64,000 bases of DNA. Source: Arabidopsis thaliana (lineage: Eukaryota > Streptophyta > Magnoliopsida > Brassicales > Brassicaceae). Positions 11,116 through 24,077 of this stretch are shown piece by piece. The DNA is taken from NCBI RefSeq assembly GCF_000001735.4, contig NC_003074.8, forward strand, positions 7,130,101-7,194,100, given 5' to 3'. The position numbers were made by a program, and so were the translations under genes. The first letter of the stretch is position 1; each line of letters begins with the position of its first letter. A model generated the notes under the pieces. That model ran no database searches, was not told where the DNA came from, and was given only the letters and a program-made list of their open reading frames with translations.

Positions 11116-12406
11116 ACCATTTGGCATGAGCTGAAGAATCAAACAATTGAATAAAAAGAGGGAGAGAGTAAAGTTTTAGAGTGAGTAATTATCATTAATT
11201 CATCTGCCCATCTAATTCATGTTGGCAAATTTAATGCAATCCCTAACTACCAGTGTTGACAAACATGTTACTCATCCACATGTAGTAGACCCCTTCTTTA
11301 TTCTTTGTGTTAGTACTACTTAATAGTACTCATTTTCTTGCCTTTCACATTTAAATTTGGCTGCAGTATTTGATGAATCTGAGATTTTAGATTATTCTTA
11401 TGTCCGGAGACCGGAGTTATTTAATGTTTTTGTTAATGTGTTTTTTAGTACATTTTGGTGTCCACCATTATTAAAGAAAACAACAACAAGGTATCTATAT
11501 TTTCATGTTTACGATAAATAAACTTTACACATTACATTGGAAGAGAATAATAAGTATGAAATAATTTGTTTTCACTACATTTCTTGACTTGGACAAGGTT
11601 AATTTAAATTCGGGATCTGCCTCGCACTGGCCCATGGTATAAACAATCTCGTTGTTTAATGCATTTACGCGAGTAAAATATTCATCATGGTGACTGTTTG
11701 TGATTTTTATAGGAAAGAGAATAATTATGCAACAAGCCGATATGTTTTCAAAACTTGGTTCTCTTCTTGGATTGAATGCTCTCTTCTTAATTACGTTCTC
11801 ATCCATAATTTGAACATCTAATTAATAATAAAATTGTCAAAGTTCCGTGGTCCCAGTAGACTATTGGCAATAAGTTAATATATGAAAATAACTTAAAACC
11901 AACTTTAAGTCAAAATTTGATCTTAATACGATTTAATTAGATGTCTGAAAAAAGTTTGCGTAATCAATAGATTGTAAATCTAGCTATGATTAGAATTGTT
12001 AACACATTGTTCTATAACTCAAATTACTAATATAAAGTAATCGAATGTTACCTATTACTTAAGATAAAATTTTACGGGGTTAAAAGTCTGAAAAGTTATC
12101 ATTTAAATGTGGCTAATAGTTATACATGAAGACATGATACATGGTACAATACTACAATTACAATGACCTTGGATCTATATACCATAGTTTGTCTCTTGAA
12201 ACCAAAATTATGGAGATTTTTATTGGTGATCTCATGTGTTTTACTAATCATCCTTTTTTCTTACACAAATCAATTATCCGAATATTTACTTACGATATAA
12301 AAAAAGTCACGATTTCAAATAAGTTTTAGTTAGGATATTTAATATCTATGGATGTTTTAAATTATCGAATAACAAAGAAATTATTTAATAATGATTGATT
12401 TTCCAT

Positions 12407-12410
<4 letters not shown>

Positions 12411-12446
<36 letters not shown>
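12411..12446. repeat. TA microsatellite
   Basis: An uninterrupted run of TA dinucleotides in intergenic sequence. Confidence 0.85.
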
Positions 12447-12447
<1 letters not shown>

Positions 12448-12729
12448 ATATTGGTTATGTATGATATATACATAATTTTATTAACGACTTCATTTTATAC
12501 AGATATTTATGCATTTTTTCCTTTAGGACATACTCCACATGTAAATTTTATATTTCACAATTATTTGAAATTTAGTGAATTTACCAATCGAATGAATATA
12601 TTCTGTAAAATTGGTTGCTGATGGAAATTCGAAGAAAACAAGGCCGTTCAAAATTGATTGAAAGTGTTAATTAAAGGATGTTTCATATTGGTCACAAATG
12701 ATTGTACAATCAAATTATTAGTCTTCATG

Positions 12730-13145
12730 ATATAATAGAAATTCTATAAATTAATATTTTTAAAATTAATAATTTTTGTCGGTCCCAAATCAGAACAATG
12801 TAAAAATTAACCAAAATCGATAAGATAATAAAATAATAATTTTTTTTCAAATCTCTATATAAAATTATGGTCTAAATAATATCATAAATATTAAACATAC
12901 ATTCTAAGACAATTTAATATAATATAAATCTAGTGTTGTTTGTCTCCGCTTAAGTGTTTACGGTAATGTCGTAGATATAAAGACATAATATCTTGCAAAA
13001 AGAAAGTTAATAAAGTAAAAAATAAAAATTTAGTATTGTGTCTTCCATAAATATTTTTAAAATTAATATTTTATAGGATAATATAACTATAAATTAATAA
13101 ATTTTATGATCGAACATTATTAATTTATAGAGCTTCCACTATATA
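12730..13145. mobile_element. MITE-like element with imperfect terminal inverted repeats
   Basis: The left end reads ATATAATAGAAATTCTATAA followed by ATTAATATT. The right end, read on the minus strand, is ATATAGTGGAAGCTCTATAA followed by ATTAATAATG. The shared core CTATAAATTAATA also recurs inside the right arm (about 13088). About 415 bases, AT-rich and non-coding. The boundaries are approximate and no target duplication was fixed. Confidence 0.4.
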
Positions 13146-13313
13146 AATATATTCGATGAAAAGAAAATAAATAAATAGAAATTCTAATTTCTGCAATCGG
13201 ACGGTGAGAAAACGTGGAAATTTAATTCGACGGTGACAACGTTTGTTCGATAATTAGTTTTTTTTTTTTTGTCGATTGTTTTTCTTTTTCTTAAACGCGA
13301 TATTTAACTTATC

Positions 13314-13321
13314 TATATAAA
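13314..13321 (+). promoter_or_regulatory. Possible TATA box of MSH5
   Basis: TATATAAA lies about 125 bases upstream of the MSH5 start codon and is followed by a pyrimidine-rich leader. Confidence 0.45.
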
Positions 13322-13445
13322 AAACAAATTCCCATCAAATTCGGAGACTTTGGATTCTCTGTTTCGCGCGCTTCGCAGTTCATCTTCCCCAACGACTCTG
13401 CTCCTTCCCCTTCTCTCCATCTCTCTCTCGTTCTAATCTTCGACA

Positions 13446-16400
13446 ATGGAGGAAATGGAAGACACTGAAACCGAACCACAGGTATCTTCGATTACATATT
13501 CTCTCTAAATTCGCTTTCTCTTCTGATTTTGCCGTTCGTCGTCACTAGAGAGAGAGCGATTTTATGCCGATTGTGATCGATGTGTAAAAATTTGATATCT
13601 AGTTAGGGATTATTGAATAAAAACCTCGGATCTATTGTTGAATCGATCTCAATAGTACAGACATTGATAAACCCTAGCTGTTTCCCCTTTTCAACCTCAA
13701 ATTTGATTAATCGGAAGTAGTTGTTCCGCCGATTTGATCCCAGAAACACTAATATCTGAGGCACTGTGCATTAACACAGAACCAATCCTACTTTTACTCT
13801 CTTGCTTCGTATGTGAAATTGTGAATGTACCAATCTGTTTTCAATGCAATGCAGGTTTACATGGCTTGTATTCAGCACGGTCGGAGGTTAGCAATTGAAT
13901 TCAACTTCTGTGCACAATTTTTGAGAAACTTTAACAATTTCTCAATTACAAGTGGACAAGAAAGAGCATATGAGTGAATGCTTATGCTCATATTCTTCTC
14001 TTTATGTTGTTTTAGTAAGGATCAGTGTCTCACTTAAACATTCTCTTCTCAGAGTTGGAGTTTCTTACTACGACTGTAGTGTACGCCAGCTTCATGTGCT
14101 AGAATTTTGGGAAGAAGATTGCTCAGATTTTACATTGATCAATATGGGTATAACTTTTCAACTTCAAACAGAATTGATATCATTGCATGTCGAGTCTTGC
14201 CATTCCTTACTATCTGTACCCTACTCTAAATGAAGTTTGGTGAAGCAATTTCTTGATTAACATCTACTTTGCAGCACTTTTGTTCTGCTACACTGTCCCT
14301 ATAACATTTGTTTTTTGATCGCTTCATTTGTCTTGGTTATATATCTTCAGTAAAATATCAAGCGAAGCCATCGATCATTTACGCAAGCACGAAAAGTGAA
14401 GAATCCTTTGTAGCTGCTTTGCAGCAGAATGGTATGGTGCTATCTATTTTGTTGAAATATGAGTCCTTAAGTTTATGGTCTTGCATAATTACATTGTTTC
14501 TGCAGACGGAACTGACGAGACTACCATGGTAAAGCTGGTAAAGAGCTCAACATTCAGCTACGAGCAAGCGTGGCACAGGTACAGAAAGTTTAATCAACTC
14601 CATTTTTCACCTTATTTATGTGGTTCTGGTTAGTCCTATTACATGATGAATTCCCCATGAAAAATGGTCTAGTAGGAAACTGGTTCCTGCAGTTTCAGTT
14701 TCTTGACTCAAATGTAATAGCTTACTTGGCTTATGATATTTTTATGATACCTGCTGTTTTACACTGATTGTTATCCCAATATTGTGTAGACTGGTATATC
14801 TTCGAGTAACTGGAATGGATGATGGATTGAACATCAAAGAAAGGATTTGTTATGTAAGTTTCAGCGAGGGAAATGTTAATCCCTTTTTACTAAGGATTTT
14901 GATCATTTGGTTATTGTATTCTCCAGTTGGAATCTCAATCATAATGTTGAATTAATTGATATTTTCGATGTCACAATGAAATAATTTGACATTGTAGCTA
15001 ACTAGTTTTATGGTCCTTATCTATCTACAATTGTATGAAGTTTCTTCATTTTGCTTGTAAATTTCAGCTGAGTTCCATGATGGATGTGGGCAGTGAAGTC
15101 CAAGTTCGTGTTAGTGGTGGTCTTCTTGCTATATTAGAAAGCGAACGAATTGTAGAAACCCTGGAACAAAACGAATCTGGGAGTGCATCAATCGCAATTG
15201 ATTCAGTCATGGAAGTACCATTGTATCCTTTACTTTTTCTGTTCTGTTTCTTATGTCTTGATGATCTATACTTTCCTGAATTATTGGGATGATAATGCTG
15301 CATGCAAATCCTTTACAAAATTTATAACAGGAACAAGTTTCTTAAACTTGATGCTGCTGCTCACGAGGCTCTGCAGATATTTCAGACAGATAAACATCCA
15401 AGCCATATGGGCATTGGCCGGGCCAAAGAAGGGTAAATGACTAAATGCCTTAGTTAATCTGTGGAATCTTATATCTCCTTTTCCTACTTTGACTTGTAAT
15501 CTTCACTGAAACTTTGAAATGAAGGTTCTCGGTATTTGGAATGATGAATAAGGTTTGCTTTCCTTGCATTGGTTCATTCTGGGTTATGCTGCTTGCATAT
15601 ATGATTTAACTTACCTTGGCCTATTTCAGTGTGCCACGCCAATGGGTAGACGCCTTTTAAGGTAATAAATGAAAATTATAGATATATGCAAACTGTTCTG
15701 AAGCTGATGTAGTCTTACGACATTGGTTTCCTTCTCTCTATTTCAGAAGCTGGTTTATGAGACCAATTTTAGATCTTGAAGTGTTAGATCGCCGTCTCAA
15801 TGCTGTATCCTTTGATCTCTTGTGAAGGAGTTTGCCTTATGTCAAGCAGAATAGGAGTTAACAATCAACATCAAATAAGAGAAACCAATAGATTAAACTT
15901 TATGTCTGCTTTCTGTAGCCTTATCAGCATAGTTTTAACCGATCGTCATTTGTTCTGAACGAAAAAAAAAATTGTTCGACCACTAATTGACAGGGGTGCC
16001 TTTCACTGATGTTCTGAGAGGTTTCTTTTGACTGTACTAGATTTCCTTTTTCATTTCTTCAGTAGAGCTGATGGCATCATTGCGGGAGACACTGAAATCA
16101 GTGAAGGACATTTCACATCTACTCAAGGTATGTAGGTACCATTATTCTATATAATATAGTTTTAGCATGCCTATCTCTTTTAGCCATAAGAGCCTGTGAA
16201 GGAGAATTAAAATTACTAACTAATGGTACAGAGAAAACTTTCCACAAAGTTTGCGGTGAATATGTTAATTGTTAATCTGTTGGTAGAAATAGTGTTATAT
16301 GAGCATATTCTGCCCAGACAGAGGACGTGGATATATTGCATGCCAAATATCTTCTTGTATGCCAATTCTGTAGATTCCATTTTAGTTTTGATAACACTTT

Positions 16401-19400
16401 TTTTTTTTTTTTCTGGCATTCTTATGTTAAAACAAGAAATTCAACTCTCCGACGTCCCTCTGTACCAGTAACGACTGGACAGCTTTCTTGAAGGTAAATT
16501 CCATTTTCTTGACTATCATCTTTCATTTAGTCTATAAAACTAGTCTTCCAAGCCCCAATATAATGCTATCTTATTGTGTGCATTAGAGCATAAGTGCGCT
16601 CCTGCACGTGAATAAGATATTTGAAGTTGGAGTTTCAGAAAGTCTCAGAGAGCATATGAGACGCTTCAACTTGGACATTATTGAGAAGGTTACTTATGTT
16701 TTATCAATTGTTATTCTCCCACTCTTCAATCCACTTTCGTGGTTGTTGCTAAGTTCTCTTTTCATGTTGCAGGCCGGCTTATGTATCAGCACAGAGCTAG
16801 ATTATGTCTATGAACTGGTCAGTTGATTTTACGTTCTGTTTCTTCAATTCCATTATAATCCATACTCTCCTTTTCAAAAGAACAGATCTTGAATTCTTGA
16901 TGCTTTCAAAATTGGGGTCTTAACATCTCTCTATACCTTTTCCTCCTTTGATACATTTCTTATTCCTATATCATCCTTAGAAATTTTAAACCTTAATGGA
17001 GTTATATTGTTAAAAAAACGGGAAAGTCACAATTTTTTGAGTGGCTAAAGAAAGGTCAGCTAAGATTTATTCTGAAAAAGTCACAATTTTAAGGCTATTC
17101 AGAAGTTGGATACCCCAAGATTTGAGAAACTGGGTTAAACAAATTCAGCAGGCCTTAGTGAGAGATAATTATGACTACAGTTAGTAACAACAGACAATAA
17201 CTCCACAGGTCATTGGAGTCATTGATGTTACTAGAAGCAAAGAGAGGGGATATCAAACTTTGGTTAAAGAAGGATTCTGTGCTGAGGTTATCATAGAAGT
17301 TCATTTTGTTCAGGTTGTCATACCACTAATCTTTTGTTTTTTGCAAGTAACTCATTTCTTATTTTACCAGTTGGATGAGCTCAGGCAAATATATGAGGAG
17401 TTGCCAGAATTTCTGCAGGAGGTTTGTTCTATGTGATAAGTTCCTTTAATTGATAAATGAAGGTAAACTGGAATCTCTCCTAAATGATTCTAATTACTGA
17501 CAGGTTTCAGCGATGGAGTTAGAACACTTTCCTCATTTGCATAAGGAAAAGCTTCCTCCTTGTATCGTCTATATTCAACAAATTGGTGGGTCTGAAGTTT
17601 CACGTTTTAAGTTTGACATAAGTTCTATACAGTGTTATATCCTCAAAGGTTTATCTGCGCTGATTTTTTAACATAATTACCTTTTAGAATTTCACCTCAT
17701 CCCTAAGAAAGGTGAAATCTAGCTGCACGAATTCATTTTTTGGAACCACCATGTCCTGGAATTATCAGCTCAACTATGGTGTCTATGCTTCTTGATTGCT
17801 CAATAGCCTTTCACTTTATGATGCGTCTTTAACAAATCGCGACCACATGTATTTCTTCACACATTGAAAACAGTTATTTCGTTTCTGTAAATGAATATAT
17901 AGTTTATCTGTTCTGCAGGGTACCTCATGTGTATCTTTGGAGAAAAGCTTGATGAAACTGCTCTTAATAGGCTTACTGAATTTGAATTTGCGGTACAGTT
18001 TGTTTGTGTTCAAAATCTTAATCCCATACTTTGGGCACTATGCATATATGTCATTATGAAACAGAAGTTTTAATCATATCTATCTTGTGATTAGTTTTCT
18101 GATATGGATGGAGAGACTCAGCGATTCTTTTACCATACCTCGAAGACACGAGAGTTAGACAACCTTCTTGGAGATATCTACCACAAAATTTTAGGTATGT
18201 TCTTCTTGCTGGTTTATATTTTCCATGGCGTATTCTTCTTGAGTACAATGACGTTGTTTCTTGTTTTACAAAATTTTGCTGACAGATATGGAAAGGGCAA
18301 TTATTAGGGACTTGCTGTCACACACACTTTTGTTCTCGGCTCACCTGCTGAAGGCAGTTAACTTTGTTGCAGAACTTGATTGGTAATCAATATTCAAGAG
18401 CTACGGATATCCCATATCATTTCTAGTCTCTCCTCTTGAAGAAAAGCAACACATTTTCACGTACCTATTATCTAATTAGCTACTTATGAGAAATGACTAA
18501 TGACTTATCCATTATTCTTGGCTTTTCTAGCATTTTATCGTTGGCTTGTGTAGCCCATCAGAATAACTACGTAAGGCCTGTCCTGACAGTAGAATCATTG
18601 CTTGATATTCGAAATGGAAGGTGAAGTTGACTCTATCAGCTGCACTTATGTCTTGTTGTTGCATTTATACATAAACTCCTTACGAAAAATTATATCTGAA
18701 TATCAATACTGGTGGGCAGGCATGTTTTGCAGGAAATGGCTGTAGATACTTTTATCCCAAACGACACTGAAATCAATGATAATGGTGAGCTGAATGTTGA
18801 TAAAGTTGTTTTGACTATTTAGGCATGCATTACAACTTAAACTTGTGAACTAGTTTTTGTCCATCACCTGATTGCAAGCTTGTCTGTCGCAGGACGAATT
18901 CATATAATTACCGGGCCTAATTACTCAGGAAAGAGCATATATGTAAAGCAGGTCGGCTTTACTTTTCTAAGTCTTATTTCTCTTCGTTCAACCAAAGTGT
19001 ACTGCATCATCATGAATTGACAACTCAAGTTCTGACTTGCTATTTGTAGGTGGCGTTAATTGTTTTCCTATCCCATATTGGAAGCTTTGTACCAGCAGAT
19101 GCAGCAACTGTTGGTTTAACTGACAGGTCTAACGTCATACATTCTTTTTGATCTTTTTACAATCGCTTTTTATGTATATTTTCGTTACTAAGATTAGTCG
19201 TACTACAACAGGATCTTTTGTGCAATGGGAAGCAAGTTCATGACCGCGGAGCAATCTACATTCATGATAGATCTGCATCAAGTAGGAATGATGCTCAGGT
19301 ATTCCAAACTGCTTCTATTTTTAACTTGATTTCAATTAGCTCCACTACTGATAGGCCTTGTGAGCCGGTCTCAGTCTCTTCAGTCAGTTAGTGACTTCTA

Positions 19401-20711
19401 GTTCACGAGGTCCATTATTTAAGTTCATGGGGACCCAAGAATGAAGATATCAATCAAAATTCAACTGTGCATTGCTCATGACTTATGATCGTGTTCCTAA
19501 TCATTGTGACCGATCCAAATTCTCCAGGCAGGCAACTTCAAGATCTCTGTGTCTCTTAGACGAGTTTGGTAAAGGCACTCTTACAGAAGGTATGGATTTC
19601 TCCGCCCTCTGCATTGGCATAAAAGGCATGTGTTTGTGAAAACTTCTGCCTTACCCACACTCTTTTTTAAGTACAGATGGTATTGGCTTGCTTGGTGGGA
19701 CAATTAGTCACTTTGCTACATGTGCTGAGCCACCAAGGGTACCGTATAGCGTTCTCTTGTCTGTCTCTAAGCTTGTAGATTCTTTTAGAACCCTAACATG
19801 ACATTGCCTATTGCTGCATGCTTTCAGGTTGTAGTATGTACGCACTTGACTGAGCTACTTAACGAGAGCTGCTTGCCTGTTGTATGTACTCCGACTCAAT
19901 TTCAGATAGATAACTCAGCAGATTTTGAAGTGGTTCCTTGCTTATAGTGAGAGTCTATCTTTTTTTACTTTTTCATTTCAGTCTGAGAAGATTAAGTTCT
20001 ACACAATGAGCGTTCTTAGGCCAGACACAGAATCTGCAAACATGGAAGAGATTGTTTTTCTTTATAGGTATGGAGTCTCATTGACTAGCATTCTACCTAA
20101 ACTGCCTACATTCTTAAGACTTCCATGTTTTGACCAATGATTTTGCCGGCAGGTTAATTCCGGGACAAACTTTGCTGAGCTATGGTGAGCATTTTTGTCC
20201 TTTGCGTTATTGTCTACATGATCTTCTTGTGTATACACCGAGCTTCATCAAACCTATTTATGTAATGCAGGCCTTCACTGTGCGCTACTCGCTGGTACAT
20301 TTAGGAAGATTACTAATATCTTTAATGAATTGAATACAATTTTTGATGGATCTATTTACGACTGTGGATTATAGAGTAACAAAAGGAAATTTTCACTATT
20401 GTTGATGCAAGGTGTCCCGGAGGAAGTCGTGAAGAGAGCAGCCATCGTGTTGGACGCCTTTGAGAGTAACAACAACGTCGATAAACTAAGCCTTGACAAA
20501 ATATCGTCTCAAGATCAAGCATTCAAGGTCTTTTTGCTCTCTCTCACTTACACAAGCTTTTACCCCCTTTATCTTCTTCTGTCCTCTCAGGCCTTACCAA
20601 ACTTTTACTGATTTCGAATGAAATTTGCAGGATGCTGTTGACAAGTTTGCGGAGCTTGACATCAGTAAAGGTGACATCCATGCCTTCTTTCAAGATATCT
20701 TCACTTCCTAA
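13446..20711 (+). CDS. MSH5: MSH5, meiotic MutS homologue
   Basis: Thirty-four exons give 807 residues: 13446-13481, 13855-13886, 14053-14147, 14351-14431, 14506-14578, 14790-14853, 15068-15222, 15331-15432, 15525-15552, 15630-15661, 15747-15804, 16041-16127, 16437-16493, 16587-16688, 16773-16817, 17209-17286, 17371-17421, 17504-17585, 17919-17992, 18095-18194, 18286-18382, 18531-18620, 18720-18784, 18893-18951, 19050-19126, 19212-19298, 19528-19589, 19677-19738, 19828-19881, 19982-20067, 20153-20184, 20271-20294, 20412-20527, 20631-20711. MSH5 pairs with MSH4 as a clamp that stabilises recombination intermediates for class I crossovers in meiosis. Like other MSH4/5 proteins it lacks the mismatch-reading N-terminal domain. 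It has a lever/clamp region, then the ATPase: Walker A GPNYSGKS at residues 569-576 and Walker [12 protein letters not shown] near 643-653. Introns 7 and 11 have U12-type donors. From memory this is AT3G20475. Confidence 0.93.
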
Positions 20712-21396
20712 ACCCTTACTTAAAAGTCAAGATCACCGTATACAAAATGTAACCAACGACAGTAGATTTTTAAAACGGAAGCCAGTTTTGTATTAAAATA
20801 GAATTACATAAAACTATTGTATTGGTTGGTTTAGATTTCTTCTTCTCTTTAAAAGAAAAAAACCAAACAAAAGCCACACTCAAGTGTACCAAATAAAACC
20901 AAAACCATTTTGCTATACTCTTGTAAACAACAACTAGTAACAAACAGATTACAAAGCTATTTATTTTCTCATTAATCTTGAAGAAGAAACTGGTGAAGCA
21001 TGTATCGCATCGACCAGATTTTACCCAGAAACAGATCGCACGTATTTGACATGTCTGCCTCACACATGTTACCACACTCAAGTCAGAATAGGTGACTTTG
21101 TTATATCCTGAGAGTGCAAAAAAATGTGCATGTTTTTTATTGAGGAAATAAATAAAAATAGAGAGTTGAGGATGTTGTTGGGTTCCTACTTCCTAGCTCT
21201 ACTTTATATGGTGATGCATTTTTTTGTAGGTGGAGATTTTGGGACTCGTCATCGAAATTTTGGTGGTTAACAAATATAGTATATCATCTAAGAAAATTCA
21301 TTTATAATATAGTGCATTCTAAGAATAATATAAATGCATCATCATATTCCTAAGAGTAATAAAACAATAACAAAATGCAAAAAGATAACCTTGAAT
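20712..21396. other. Intergenic between convergent MSH5 and LPXK
   Basis: 3' untranslated regions of two converging genes. The minus-strand open frame at 20770-21081 (103 codons) lies opposite the MSH5 3' region and has no recognisable domain, so I do not call it. Confidence 0.5.
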
Positions 21397-23269
21397 CTAA
21401 CTGGAAACATAGAACTTAGCAGCTAGAGCTTTCATAAGTGTATAATTAAAGCTATCTACATCAGTTTCCAAAATAGGAGTTATTTGCAACTCAGAGCATA
21501 GAACCAAGACTGTGTATGAGTCCAGACATTTGAGGATCTCCGGGTCTCTATCATAATCCTAATTTCCCAAAGAAAAAAAAAAAGAAGAAGTTAGATTCAT
21601 GTCGCTGGACTTTTTGAACTTAATAACGTTTGCAAGTAACAAAAACAAGAAACTTAATAACGTCCTCACCTTTTCAGTTACCACAATGATAGGCTTGCAA
21701 TTAGATTTGTGTTCTAGTCCCTTTGCTCTCCTACTCATAGTTTCAACATCCTGCACTTATCATTATGATATTGATGAAAGCCAATTTGATTTAGTAAAAA
21801 TAATTTTTTGGCAGTGAAACAAATTGGGAATAACACATGAAGAATAGCTATGGAATTAGTAACCTCTGCTTCAAATAAATGATGATCACTGAAATCAAGT
21901 CTATCAACATAATGTGCTCCAGTCTGTCAAACATATATAACCCACTAGTCAGCATAGCAGAAACTGAATATTTGTTACAAAATCAAGTGCGCATGGAACT
22001 AGGATAATAACAACTTACCATCTCGATGCTCTTGACAAATGCATCAGCGGATCCAATTGCGGAAACACATAGCACAGAGGCACAGCGCAACGCTTCTAAA
22101 GCTACATGTGACCTAGCATTTTTAACATCGAACAAGTATTTGGGCACCATCTTGGAGTAGAAAATCGGTATCGACTTTTTGAATCCTTGTATCATGTTCT
22201 CAATATCTCTGAGGCTTTGTTTAGTAATCTGCATGATCCAAAACCACTAACCTCAATAGTCATCACCAAAAAGAAAGGAAAAAAACAAGTATAAACTTGT
22301 AAACACACCAAGTCCACATGGTGTACTACAGCAACATCTGCCCGTTCAAGCGCCAGAAGAGGTTCTCGTAAAGGACCATGAGGCATCAAATGACCATTTC
22401 CCCATGGATTCAGCCCGTTAAGCATCACAATCTCGAGATCACGAGACAAACTCCAATGCTATGTACCAAACAAGAGAGCACAAGTCTTCAAAACAGCAAT
22501 AAACACAAAGAAGGTGAAAATAATCTCATAAAGCTAGAATTTTGTGAATATAAACTAGAGAATATACCTGCATCCCATCATCTAATATGATACAACCAAT
22601 TTTTTCAGAAATGGTCCAAACTTGTGCTCTTTCATGAAGATCAAAGAATGACCTTAAACTAGAAGAATCTACACAACCATACTTATCCAAAAACAAAGCA
22701 GCAGTAGCTGCCCGGTTAGCCCCAACGCCAATCTTTACCGGTCCACCACGAAGATGTCTTTCAAGCATTTTGACTTCATCTCCACCAGCATAACCCTGAC
22801 AATATGTAAGAGTCTAAGTACACACACAAGCAAACACTCCAAAAATTCAATGGTAACTATACATACTAGTTAGAAGAATGGGAATTACACGAGTGAGAAT
22901 AAGAGGTGTAAGTCCAGAATCAACGAGGAATTGAGAAATGTATTCCACCATTGGCGTCTTCCCATTACCTCCCCAGCTCAGATTCCCAACGCTGATCACC
23001 GGAACGGGTAATCTTCATTCCCACAGATCAAATTAAGTTCCAGGAATCGATAAAAGCATTATTCAATTGATCTCTCTCTCGAGAGAGAAAACGCACCGGT
23101 GTTTCTGTAAGAGTGAGTAGCGGTAGAGAGAGCGGCGGATTTGGAGAGCGACTCCGTATAGAGACGAAGCGATTGTTAGGAAGGGAACGAGAGAACGGTG
23201 AAGAGCAGGGGAATTCGTATGGACTCGCGTGTAGGCGATTTCGTTCACCACCTTCCTCAGCTTCTCCAT
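21397..23269 (-). CDS. LPXK: LPXK, tetraacyldisaccharide 4'-kinase (mitochondrial)
   Basis: Eight exons (23269-23097, 23012-22889, 22795-22568, 22458-22309, 22228-22019, 21923-21864, 21750-21670, 21558-21397) encode 395 residues. The enzyme phosphorylates the 4' position of lipid A disaccharide precursors; the plant version belongs to a mitochondrial lipid A-like pathway inherited from bacteria. An N-terminal basic, Ser/Arg-rich segment with a hydrophobic stretch fits mitochondrial import and membrane association. The nucleotide-binding loop is GNLSWGGNGKTPMVEY near residues 66-81, and LDDGMQHWSLSRD near 169-181 holds the conserved DDGxQH catalytic motif. The start is the ATG at 23269; the frame extends upstream only through a TTG. 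From memory this is AT3G20480. Confidence 0.92.
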
Positions 23270-24077
23270 ATGCAAATTCTGACTCTGCAACTACTTACTG
23301 TACGAGATTCTGACTCTGCGATTTCAACTACTGTGTACTGTATGTAAATTTGTTCGTTGGCCAACCGTTTTTAGTTCAAATTCAGTCTTTCGGTTTAACC
23401 ATTGGTAAAATAAGCAAACTTTGTGAGATCGATCTCATGGATCATATTCTTAAACTTTATTTCAGACTAAATTGGATATAAAAATCTGTGCTAACCCGTG
23501 AACCAAGATCTCTTTCAATATGCATTTTTACACAACTGATAAAAGAAATACAAATTATCGCAAGGAAACGATTGCGAAGCTTCAAGAGCTACGTAAATGT
23601 ATTTAACCATTTTGAAGTTTCGGGGTTGTCTTGGAGCTTCTTAGAACACAAACACCAGCGTCGCAGGTGTAATCTCCAGATCCAGAGGAGTCCTTTGCGA
23701 AACAGCTGAAAATATTAGACAAGAAACCCATCAATCTCTGATTCTATATCAACTTTTTCTTCACAGACGCATGGGCTTTACAGGTTCTCTGCATTTGCTT
23801 ACATTGTCTAAATATATAAGATTCACACACCAGAGGTAAAGATAGAAAGGAGTCAATGGTGGTGTGCCAAAACAAATACATATCGTATGTTTTTTTAAGA
23901 CTGAAATTGAAACACGTTGCTAATATAACTAAGTCTTCCTAAAGAACACACGTTGCTAATGAAGTTGTTGGTGGGTTACAATAATGTTTAACTAAGACAA
24001 ATAATACATGTGTGAAAGAGACTTAAGTTCGCAGTATCCTACCTGAGTTCTTACAAGGAAACAATGGCTTCCTTTCT
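23270..24077. other. LPXK 5' flank and 3' region of the unknown gene
   Basis: The part next to 23270 is the LPXK leader and promoter. The part next to 24077 is the 3' region of the neighbouring minus-strand gene. The latter includes a probable intron (donor GTAAGA at 24054, acceptor TTTTCAG ending 23706) and an in-frame open segment ending at 23603; see findings. Confidence 0.5.

Larger units (their letters stand above)
11050..12729. other. Intergenic upstream of GRP5
   Basis: The first ~200 bases are the GRP5 promoter. The rest is AT-rich with a TA microsatellite near 12411-12446. The open frames at 11525-11806, 12141-12329 and 12391-12621 show no domain or homology I recognise. Confidence 0.5.

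Noticed and set aside
20770..21081. 103-codon minus-strand frame beyond the MSH5 stop
   Set aside because: It has no start context, domain or conserved feature and lies opposite the MSH5 3' untranslated region.
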